The notes under the pieces are model-generated. The model was not told the origin of the DNA and searched no databases. It worked only from the letters and a program-made list of their open reading frames with translations. From JANMDU01 sp043755865 (lineage in GTDB: Bacteria > Pseudomonadota > Gammaproteobacteria > Burkholderiales > Burkholderiaceae_C): 9,605 nucleotides of DNA. This document shows positions 1 to 5,732 of this stretch, piece after piece (the stretch's first letter is position 1; each line of letters begins with the position of its first letter). The translations under genes and the position numbers were made by a program. The DNA is taken from positions 1-9,605 of the forward strand of contig JAYUSD010000098.1 in the NCBI GenBank assembly GCA_043755865.1, written 5' to 3'.

Positions 1-36
1 CCAGAGGGCCACGAACGAAGCCGGGCCCGAACACGC

Positions 37-66
37 TTCAAAAGTAGCGATGAAATCGCTGATAAT
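37..66 (+). promoter_or_regulatory. possible weak sigma70 promoter for pyrH
   Basis: A -35-like TTCAAA (37-42, four of six consensus bases) lies 18 bases before a -10-like GATAAT (61-66, five of six). Transcription would start near 73, leaving a leader of about 25 bases before the pyrH ATG. pyrH often has its own promoter besides read-through from tsf, so the position is reasonable, but motifs of this quality also occur by chance. Seen: the two hexamers. Inferred: promoter activity. Confidence 0.25.
46..60 (+). repeat. small inverted repeat upstream of pyrH
   Basis: AGCGAT (46-51) and ATCGCT (55-60) are perfect complements around a 3-base GAA loop. No T-run follows, so it is not an intrinsic terminator. 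It lies within the spacer of the candidate pyrH promoter. It may be a fold in read-through mRNA from tsf or a chance palindrome. Confidence 0.3.
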
Positions 67-96
67 CGTTGAGCTTAACTATAAGGAAATCGCCTC

Positions 97-813
97 ATGT
101 CCGCACCCGTTCACAAGCGTATATTGCTCAAGCTCTCGGGTGAGGCTTTGATGGGTGATGATGCGTTTGGTATCAATCGCGCCACCATCGTGCGCATGGT
201 GCAAGAGATCAAAGAAATCACCGAGATGGGCGTGCAGGTGGCCATTGTGATTGGCGGCGGCAATATTTTTCGCGGCGTGGCCGGCGGCGCTGTGGGCATG
301 GATCGCGCCACAGCCGATTACATGGGCATGCTTGCCACCGTGATGAACGCATTGGCTTTAGCTGACACCATGAATCACGCCGGCATGGTGGCGCGCGTGA
401 TGAGCGCAATCAACATTGACCAAGTGGTCGAACCCTATGTGCGCCCCAAAGCTTTGCAGTATCTTGAAGAGGGCAAAGTGGTGGTGTTCGCCGCGGGCAC
501 AGGCAATCCGTTTTTCACGACGGATACTGCTGCTGCTTTGCGTGGTGCAGAGATTGGCGCAGAGATTGTGCTGAAGGCCACCAAAGTTGATGGCGTATAC
601 ACCGCCGATCCCAAGCTTGACCCGAGCGCTACGCGCTACACCAAGCTCAGCTTTGATGACGCGATGCGGCAGAATTTAGGGGTCATGGATGCAGCAGCGT
701 TTGCACTTTGTCGCGATCAAAAGCTGCCAATCAGAGTATTCTCTATTTTCAAGGCTGGTGGTTTAAAGCGCGTGGTGTTAGGTGAAGATGAAGGCACGCT
801 GGTTCACGTCTAG
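97..813 (+). CDS. pyrH: UMP kinase (uridylate kinase)
   Basis: Cytoplasmic bacterial UMP kinase of the amino-acid kinase fold, which phosphorylates UMP to UDP with ATP in pyrimidine nucleotide synthesis; the bacterial enzyme is typically a hexamer. The 238-residue product has the normal length. Visible motifs are KLSGEAL (12-18, phosphate binding), IGGGNIFRG (52-60, glycine-rich loop), D74 in the ADYMGML segment (UMP side), GTGNPFFTTDTAAALR (134-149) and KATKVDGVYTADP (160-172, nucleotide binding). The ATG at 97 follows an SD-like AAGGA (83-87) at 9 bases. The stop at 811-813 is followed by a 68-base gap to frr. The usual upstream neighbour, tsf, would lie just outside the window; no tsf-like C-terminus is readable in bases 1-96. 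Nothing about the gene is unusual. Confidence 0.98.
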   Translation: MSAPVHKRILLKLSGEALMGDDAFGINRATIVRMVQEIKEITEMGVQVAIVIGGGNIFRGVAGGAVGMDRATADYMGMLATVMNALALADTMNHAGMVARVMSAINIDQVVEPYVRPKALQYLEEGKVVVFAAGTGNPFFTTDTAAALRGAEIGAEIVLKATKVDGVYTADPKLDPSATRYTKLSFDDAMRQNLGVMDAAAFALCRDQKLPIRVFSIFKAGGLKRVVLGEDEGTLVHV

Positions 814-821
814 GGTGACGA

Positions 822-839
822 TCAAACATATACGTTTGA
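822..839 (+). repeat. inverted repeat in the pyrH-frr gap
   Basis: TCAAAC (822-827) and GTTTGA (834-839) are perfect complements with a 6-base ATATAC loop. They are flanked by a direct repeat TGACGAT (816-822 and 837-843). There is no GC-rich stem and no T-run, so termination is unlikely. It could be a weak mRNA hairpin or operator-like site; no function is shown by sequence alone. Confidence 0.3.
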
Positions 840-870
840 CGATAACGCTGAAGTAGAGCGACAACAGTAG

Positions 871-875
871 AAGGA
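871..875 (+). promoter_or_regulatory. ribosome binding site that sets the frr start
   Basis: AAGGA ends directly before an ATG at 876 but 6 bases before a second in-frame ATG at 882. Only the second has workable SD spacing, so it is taken as the frr start; this removes two residues (M-I) from the longest reading frame. Confidence 0.65.
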
Positions 876-881
876 ATGATC

Positions 882-1442
882 ATGAGCATTGCAGAGATTA
901 AGAGAAACGTTGAAACGAAAATGGCGCAATCTTTGGAAGCGCTGAAAAATAACCTTGGCAAAATCCGCACAGGACGTGCCAATCCGGCCATTCTGGATTC
1001 GATCATGGTGGATTACTACGGCAACCCCACGCCGCTCAACCAAGTTGCCAGTGTCACCTTGCTAGACAACCGCACGATCAGCGTGCAGCCTTGGGAAAAA
1101 GGCTTGGGCGCGAAAGTGGAAAAAGCGATTCGTGACAGTGATCTGGGTGTCAATCCAGTTTCAATGGGCGATTTGATTCGCGTGCCGATGCCGATGATGA
1201 GCGAAGAGCGCCGCAAGGAAATGACGAAGCTGGTGCGCAATGATGGCGAAAATGCGAAGATTGCGATCCGTAATTTGCGCCGTGATGCCATCGAAGGCGT
1301 GAAAAAACTGGTGAAAGACAAGCTCGCTTCAGAAGACGAGCAAAAACGCTCTGATGCAGAGACGCAAAAAACCACCGACAAATTCATTGTCGAAGTGGAT
1401 CGCTTGGTCGCTGAAAAAGAAAAAGAGATTTTGGCGATTTGA
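882..1442 (+). CDS. frr: ribosome recycling factor
   Basis: RRF works with EF-G to split post-termination ribosomes in the cytoplasm. From the ATG at 882 the product is 186 residues, one more than the E. coli protein, and begins MSIAEIKRNVETK as many betaproteobacterial homologues do. The fold is readable: an N-terminal helix leading into KIRTGRANP (27-35), the beta-rich domain II (about 31-104), the VPMPMMSEERRKE segment (101-113), and the long charged helices of domain I with the conserved NLRRDA (131-136). The C-terminal helix ends KEKEILAI. An in-frame ATG at 876 is possible but sits right against the SD. It lies 68 bases after pyrH in the standard order, so co-transcription with pyrH is likely. 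No sequence oddity. Confidence 0.97.
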   Translation: MSIAEIKRNVETKMAQSLEALKNNLGKIRTGRANPAILDSIMVDYYGNPTPLNQVASVTLLDNRTISVQPWEKGLGAKVEKAIRDSDLGVNPVSMGDLIRVPMPMMSEERRKEMTKLVRNDGENAKIAIRNLRRDAIEGVKKLVKDKLASEDEQKRSDAETQKTTDKFIVEVDRLVAEKEKEILAI

Positions 1443-1516
1443 CATTCGATCTGACTAAATCTTTACTGCAAATGCTAAGCCCGATGCTGATGACACCCAA
1501 TTAAACCTGCGGTTAA

Positions 1517-1535
1517 TGCTCATATTTTTATAGCA
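1517..1535 (+). promoter_or_regulatory. AT-rich hairpin just before the uppS start codon
   Basis: TGCT (1517-1520), a bulged C, ATA (1522-1524), a TTTT loop, TAT (1529-1531) and AGCA (1532-1535) form a 7-bp bulged stem ending three bases before the uppS ATG. It occupies the place where a Shine-Dalgarno would be, and no SD is visible. The rest of the 96-base frr-uppS gap (1443-1538) shows no good promoter or terminator. The fold is seen in the sequence; an effect on translation is inference. Confidence 0.35.
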
Positions 1536-1538
1536 GCT

Positions 1539-2249
1539 ATGAATTTACCTCAACATGTAGCTATTGTGATGGATGGCAACGGACGATGGGCAAAACAACG
1601 GTTTTTGCCGCGTTTGGCAGGGCATGCTCAAGGCGTCGAATCTCTGCGTCGTTGTGTGCAGACCTGTTCCGATCTGGGGATTAAAGTGCTAACCGTGTAT
1701 GCCTTCTCTTCAGAAAATTGGAATCGTCCTGAAGAAGAAGTGTCAGGCTTAATGAGTTTGTCGCTCAAAGCGTTGAGCAGTAAGGTCAAGGATATGCACG
1801 CCAAGGGCGTGCGAATTTGCTTCGTTGGTGATACTTCGCGAATCTCTGCGCAAGTTCGCACGAGCTTTGTTCAGGCGGAGCAGCTCACGCTGGGCAATAG
1901 CAAGATCACGCTGAATGTTTGTTTTAACTACGGAGGTCGGTGGGACATCGTGCAAGCTGCCCAAACAATCGCTGCGCGTGGGCAAGCGATCACGGAAGCA
2001 GCGCTGAGCGCAGAGATGTCTACGGCCCACGTGGGTGACCCAGACTTGCTGATTCGCACCGGTGGAGAATTTCGGATGAGTAATTTTTTGCTCTGGCAAT
2101 GCGCCTACAGTGAGTTGTATTTCAGTGACAAGCTCTGGCCAGATTTTGATGAGGGTGCGCTTGATGCAGCTTTGCTTGCGTTTGCGCAACGCGAGCGGCG
2201 ATTTGGCAAGACCTCTGAGCAAGTCACCGATGTGGCTGCGGTGCATTGA
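1539..2249 (+). CDS. uppS: undecaprenyl diphosphate synthase (cis-prenyltransferase)
   Basis: UppS condenses farnesyl diphosphate with eight isopentenyl diphosphates to make C55 undecaprenyl diphosphate, the lipid carrier for peptidoglycan and other surface glycans. The 236-residue product carries the family signatures in order: HVAIVMDGNGRWA (6-18) with catalytic D12, YAFSSENWNRP (54-64), the NYGGRWDIV segment (130-138), LLIRTGGEFRMSNFLLWQ (170-187) and SELYFSDKLWPDFDE (191-205). The ATG at 1539 is the only usable start: the conserved HVAIVMDG follows at once, and upstream in frame there is no start codon before a TGA at 1491. No SD is visible and a hairpin lies just upstream, so translation may be weak. 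cdsA begins 35 bases after the stop. It uses isoprenoid units from the pathway that dxr, two genes on, commits to. Confidence 0.97.
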   Translation: MNLPQHVAIVMDGNGRWAKQRFLPRLAGHAQGVESLRRCVQTCSDLGIKVLTVYAFSSENWNRPEEEVSGLMSLSLKALSSKVKDMHAKGVRICFVGDTSRISAQVRTSFVQAEQLTLGNSKITLNVCFNYGGRWDIVQAAQTIAARGQAITEAALSAEMSTAHVGDPDLLIRTGGEFRMSNFLLWQCAYSELYFSDKLWPDFDEGALDAALLAFAQRERRFGKTSEQVTDVAAVH

Positions 2250-2284
2250 CGCTGACACATCACAGCCCGCAAATCAAGACGCCT

Positions 2285-3121
2285 ATGCTTAAACAACGCA
2301 TCCTCACCGCCGTTGCTCTGCTGGCTATTTTGTTGCCTGCGCTGTTTGCCAAGCAGGCCGAATGGTTCATGTTGGTGAGCTTGATTTTGATCACGCTGGC
2401 CTGCTGGGAGTGGGGTCGGCTTAATGGCTATACCGGCGCATCAGCTTGGTTCATGGCCTTGGATGGCTTGGTACTTTGCCTCGCATTTTGGAAGCTGGGT
2501 TTGCCATACGCTAAAACACCGATGCTTTGGATTGTTGTGGGTGCACTTTGGATCGGCTTAGGCGCATGGCTGATCCACCGCGGCGTGAGCAGCTGGGCTC
2601 AGATACACAAATGGCAGCGCGTTGCTGTGGGGCTTATTCTTTTGTCGCTGGCTTGGCTCGCTATTGCACAAGCGCGAACGATTGGCATTAACTTCTTGCT
2701 CTCGCTGTTGGTGACGGTTTGGGTGGCTGACATTGGCGCCTATTTCGCAGGGCGGCGTTTTGGGAAGAAAAAATTGGCGATTCGCATCAGCCCCGGCAAG
2801 AGTTGGGAAGGTGTGTATGGCGGGATGGCGGCGGTGCTGGTGCTCGCTGTGGCTTGGGCGCTTTGGCAGCCAACATTTGCCGATTCTGCTTCGTTGTATC
2901 GAAAACTGCTGATCGGCAAAGGCTGGTTTTTTGTGATTTTGGGGGCTTTGCTGATGCTGGCGATGAGTGTGGTGGGAGATTTGGTTGAGTCGCTTGTCAA
3001 GCGCAGTGCAGGCATGAAAGATTCGAGCAGTTTGTTGCCAGGCCATGGCGGTGTGCTGGATCGCGTGGATGCACTGCTGCCTACATTGCCGCTGGGTATG
3101 ATGCTTTACTCTCTCGCATGA
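2285..3121 (+). CDS. cdsA: phosphatidate cytidylyltransferase (CDP-diglyceride synthase)
   Basis: Inner-membrane enzyme that makes CDP-diacylglycerol from CTP and phosphatidic acid, the branch point for all bacterial phospholipids. The frame is open from a TTG at 2246, but the ATG at 2285 gives the usual N-terminus MLKQRILTAVALLAILLPAL and a normal 278 residues, so it is preferred; SD support is weak for both. About eight hydrophobic segments run through the protein. The strongest evidence is the C-terminal family signature at about 236-262, with SLVKR, KDSSSLLPGHGG and DRVD, which holds the metal and CTP-binding acids; ISPGKSWEGVYGG (168-180) is also conserved. The stop codon overlaps the dxr ATG at 3118 as ATGA, which suggests translational coupling. 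Confidence 0.96.
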   Translation: MLKQRILTAVALLAILLPALFAKQAEWFMLVSLILITLACWEWGRLNGYTGASAWFMALDGLVLCLAFWKLGLPYAKTPMLWIVVGALWIGLGAWLIHRGVSSWAQIHKWQRVAVGLILLSLAWLAIAQARTIGINFLLSLLVTVWVADIGAYFAGRRFGKKKLAIRISPGKSWEGVYGGMAAVLVLAVAWALWQPTFADSASLYRKLLIGKGWFFVILGALLMLAMSVVGDLVESLVKRSAGMKDSSSLLPGHGGVLDRVDALLPTLPLGMMLYSLA

Positions 3122-4311
3122 ATTTCGGTATGAAACAGCAACGCGTCACCATCCTCGGCTCGACCGGCTCGATTGGTAAAAGCACGCTGGATGTGATCGC
3201 GCGGCATCTTGATCGTTTTGAAGTGTATGCATTGTCGGCGTCTACCAACGCGGTTGAGATGGCGGCTCAAATCGCGCAATTCAAACCGCAGCGCGTCGTG
3301 ATGGCGGATGCTGCCGCAGCGCAAGAATTAGCACGCATTTTGAAGCAAAAAGGCATAGTAGCCGGCATAGAATGTGCGCAAGATGCTATTGAAAGCATAG
3401 CGTCTGATACGCAAACAGACATCGTGATGGCATCCATCGTGGGCGCAGCAGGCCTGGCGCCTTGTCTTGCTGCAGCACGCGCTGGCAAGCGCTTGCTGTT
3501 GGCTAATAAGGAAGCGCTGGTGGTGGGCGGCGATCTGTTTATGAATGCTGTTCGGCTTGGTGGCGGCTGCCTTTTGCCGATTGACAGCGAGCATTCAGCG
3601 ATTTTCCAAAGTCTGCCCGAAGATGCAGCCACTTGGGCGCGACGTGTTGAGAAAATCATCCTGACCGCATCGGGTGGCCCATTTCGCACGCGCGATGTGG
3701 CTACATTGCGCGACGTGACGCCTGCGCAGGCCGTGGCGCATCCCAATTGGGTGATGGGACGCAAAATATCGGTGGATTCAGCCACCATGATGAACAAAGC
3801 GCTGGAAGTGATTGAGGCGCATTATTTGTTTGGCATGCCGCCCGAAAAGATTGATGTGGTGATCCATCCGCAATCGATCATTCACTCGATGGTGCAATAC
3901 ACGGATGCCTCCACTGTCGCGCAACTCGGCACGCCGGACATGCGCGTGCCCATTGCGTACGGGCTATCTTGGCCCGAGCGGATCGAGAGCGGTGCGAGCG
4001 CTTTGGATTTCTCTAAGCTCGGTGCGATGACTTTTGAAGCGCCAGATCGCCTGCGGTTTCCGGGGCTTTTCCTTGCTTGGGATGCATTGACAGCGCCTGA
4101 GGGGACTTGCGCTGTGCTCAATGCCGCCAACGAAATCGCAGTGGCAGCTTTCTTGGGCGAAAAAATACGTTTTGATCAAATCCATGAAGTCAACACGGAA
4201 ACTCTGTCCCGCATCACGCCCTCCAAGCCGATGAACTTGGACGATTTGCTGGGCTTGGACGAAATCAGCCGCGCGGCTGCAAGCCAAATAGTGAAGGGAA
4301 TGGTATGTTGA
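3118..4311 (+). CDS. dxr: 1-deoxy-D-xylulose 5-phosphate reductoisomerase
   Basis: Dxr (IspC) rearranges and reduces DXP to 2-C-methyl-D-erythritol 4-phosphate with NADPH, the committed step of the MEP isoprenoid pathway; it is cytoplasmic and the target of fosmidomycin. Counting 397 residues from 3118: NADPH motif GSTGSIG (14-20), LLANKEAL (127-134), metal ligands D156 and E158 in DSEHSAIFQ, S185 in SGGPF, H208 in HPNW, and MGRKISVDSATMMNKALE (213-230) with N226, K227 and ligand E230. LNAANEIAVAAF (334-345) marks the C-terminal part. The start is uncertain: the ATG at 3118 overlaps the cdsA stop, while the ATG at 3130 gives MKQQRVTILGSTG, closer to typical family N-termini (393 residues); neither has a clear SD. 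Residues 80-94 contain three ATA isoleucine codons in a repeat-like stretch. It overlaps rseP by 7 bases. Confidence 0.97.
   Translation: MNFGMKQQRVTILGSTGSIGKSTLDVIARHLDRFEVYALSASTNAVEMAAQIAQFKPQRVVMADAAAAQELARILKQKGIVAGIECAQDAIESIASDTQTDIVMASIVGAAGLAPCLAAARAGKRLLLANKEALVVGGDLFMNAVRLGGGCLLPIDSEHSAIFQSLPEDAATWARRVEKIILTASGGPFRTRDVATLRDVTPAQAVAHPNWVMGRKISVDSATMMNKALEVIEAHYLFGMPPEKIDVVIHPQSIIHSMVQYTDASTVAQLGTPDMRVPIAYGLSWPERIESGASALDFSKLGAMTFEAPDRLRFPGLFLAWDALTAPEGTCAVLNAANEIAVAAFLGEKIRFDQIHEVNTETLSRITPSKPMNLDDLLGLDEISRAAASQIVKGMVC
3347..3402 (+). repeat. repeat-like segment with hairpin inside dxr
   Basis: This stretch has GCATAG three times (3353-3358, 3365-3370, 3395-3400) and an inverted repeat GCTAT (3385-3389) / ATAGC (3397-3401). 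It encodes Dxr residues around 78-95, a variable region of the family, using ATA for three isoleucines. It resembles, from memory only, a short dispersed repeat seen in Comamonadaceae intergenic regions. Seen: the motifs. Not shown: that it is a copy of any repeat family. Confidence 0.2.
4294..4299 (+). promoter_or_regulatory. rseP ribosome binding site inside the end of dxr
   Basis: AAGGGA lies 5 bases before the rseP ATG at 4305 and within the last codons of dxr. It is among the best Shine-Dalgarno matches in the window and fixes the rseP start, which overlaps dxr by 7 bases. Confidence 0.7.
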
Positions 4312-5675
4312 CGATTTTTGCTTTTGTACTTGCGCTGGGTATTCTGATTGCGATTCATGAATATGGGCATTACCGTGTGGCTGTGGCCTGCGGCGTGCAA
4401 GTCACGCGCTTCTCAGTTGGCTTTGGCATGCCTTTGCTGAAATGGAAGCCGAAAAAGCAGCATCCTGGGCAAGACACAGAATTTGTGATTGCTGCCTTTC
4501 CGCTGGGTGGCTACGTGAAAATGGTGGGGCAGGGCGAGGCTGCGCCTGAGCATTTGAAGGCCGTATCGTTTGATGCTCAGCCCTTGCGCAAACGCGCAGC
4601 AATTGTGGCAGCGGGCCCGGCGGCCAATTTGCTGCTGGCCGTTATGCTGTATGCGGCGGTCAATTGGATGGGCTCTGAGCAAGCAAAAGCCATCATCGCG
4701 CAACCGGCAGCCGCATCTTTGGCTGCCGTTGCCGGTTTGAAGGCGGGTGATGAAATTTTAAGTGTTGCAGGCGATGGCGCAGAGCCTGAAGCGATTCGTT
4801 CGATGGATGATTTGCGCTGGCACGTGACACGCGCTGCGTTGGATCGCTACGATGTGAAGCTACAGGTGCGCGAGGCGGGGCGTGATACGGTGCGCACCGT
4901 GTCGCTGCCCGTCACTCAGCTCGATATTCGGGAGGCGGATGCGCAGATGTATCGCAAGATCGGCTTAGCTGCTCCGCTAACGCAGCCCGTCATGGGCGAG
5001 CTCGTGCCCGGCGGCGCGGGCGACAAAGCGGGTTTGAAACAAGGCGACCGAGTCATTTCAATTGATGGTGCGGCCATGCAAGATGGCGGTCAACTGCGCG
5101 ATGCAATTCGTGCCTCAGTCAATGGCGATCAGGCGGTGCAAAAAATCTGGCACATTGAGCGCAATGGTCAAACGCTGGAGCTGCCCGTCGCAGTGATCGT
5201 CAAAAAAGAGGGCGATAAGCCCAGCGGGCGCATTGAAGCTCTTGTCGGTTCGTTGCCGGCGATGACGCATGTGAGATATGGATTCTTTGAAGGCCTGTCA
5301 CTCGGTGCTCAAAAAACTTGGGAAATTTCCATGCTCACGCTGCGCATGATGGGCAAGATGGTGATTGGAGAGGCATCGCTGAAAAACCTCAGTGGCCCGC
5401 TGACGATTGCCGATGTAGCCGGCAAATCAGCGAGTCTTGGATTTGTGCAATACCTGATCTTTTTGGCGCTGATCAGTGTTAGCTTGGGGGTCTTGAACTT
5501 GCTGCCTCTGCCGGTTTTGGATGGTGGCCACCTCATGTATTATCTATGGGAGGCTGTGACGGGGAAAGCCGTGACAGATGTGTGGCTCGAACGCTTTCAA
5601 CGCGGCGGAGTGGCAGTGCTCATGGCGATGATGGCTGTGGCCTTGTTCAATGACGTGAACCGATTGTTTGGATAG
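4305..5675 (+). CDS. rseP: RIP metalloprotease RseP (site-2 protease)
   Basis: Inner-membrane zinc protease of the S2P family. In well-studied relatives it cleaves the anti-sigma factor RseA after DegS, releasing sigma E in envelope stress, and also clears signal-peptide remnants; the targets here are inferred. The 456-residue product has the zinc motif HEYGH (18-22) in the first membrane segment, GPAANLLLA (104-112) in the second, two PDZ domains at about 125-205 and 225-300 (KAGLKQGDRVISIDG at 241-255), and NLLPLPVLDGGHL (398-410) with the third zinc ligand D406 in a C-terminal membrane segment. A last hydrophobic segment is near 434-449. The start is set by AAGGGA at 4294. It overlaps dxr and is followed within 60 bases by bamA, the usual partner in sequence. 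Length matches the family (E. coli about 450). Confidence 0.97.
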   Translation: MLTIFAFVLALGILIAIHEYGHYRVAVACGVQVTRFSVGFGMPLLKWKPKKQHPGQDTEFVIAAFPLGGYVKMVGQGEAAPEHLKAVSFDAQPLRKRAAIVAAGPAANLLLAVMLYAAVNWMGSEQAKAIIAQPAAASLAAVAGLKAGDEILSVAGDGAEPEAIRSMDDLRWHVTRAALDRYDVKLQVREAGRDTVRTVSLPVTQLDIREADAQMYRKIGLAAPLTQPVMGELVPGGAGDKAGLKQGDRVISIDGAAMQDGGQLRDAIRASVNGDQAVQKIWHIERNGQTLELPVAVIVKKEGDKPSGRIEALVGSLPAMTHVRYGFFEGLSLGAQKTWEISMLTLRMMGKMVIGEASLKNLSGPLTIADVAGKSASLGFVQYLIFLALISVSLGVLNLLPLPVLDGGHLMYYLWEAVTGKAVTDVWLERFQRGGVAVLMAMMAVALFNDVNRLFG

Positions 5676-5710
5676 AAAAATACGTGGCTTCTGTATCGCT
5701 TGAATAAGCA

Positions 5711-5725
5711 CTGCATGCAGCTGCA
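5711..5725 (+). repeat. two overlapping 10-bp palindromes upstream of bamA
   Basis: CTGCATGCAG (5711-5720) and TGCAGCTGCA (5716-5725) are both perfect palindromes sharing five bases. They lie 8 bases before the preferred bamA ATG at 5733 and include the alternative ATG at 5715. They could be an operator-like site, a weak mRNA fold or chance. Confidence 0.35.
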
Positions 5726-5732
5726 AGACATT

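Noticed and set aside
22..29. GC palindrome CGGGCCCG near the window start as part of a tsf terminator
   Set aside because: It is a short palindrome without loop or T-run; the upstream context is outside the window.
1503..1535. Intrinsic terminator after frr (AACC-TGC-GGTT followed by a T-run)
   Set aside because: The stem is only 4 bp and the T-run lies more than 10 bases beyond it; the T-run belongs to the loop of another hairpin.
2246..2284. TTG start for cdsA overlapping the uppS stop
   Set aside because: It adds 13 polar residues absent from typical CdsA; the ATG at 2285 gives the usual N-terminus.
2558..3046. Long antisense open frames, for example 162 codons opposite cdsA and 256 codons opposite bamA (5597-6367)
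   Set aside because: They lie wholly opposite well-conserved genes, have no recognisable motif or start context, and are the expected shadows of codon bias.
5495..5500. GAACTT as a sigma E -35 element for bamA
   Set aside because: No TCTGA-like -10 element at 16-17 bases; the bases encode the conserved NLLPLP segment of RseP.
5664..5697. sigma70 promoter for bamA (TTGTTT or TTTGGA with TGTATC)
   Set aside because: The -10 match is only three of six bases and spacing is poor for all pairings.
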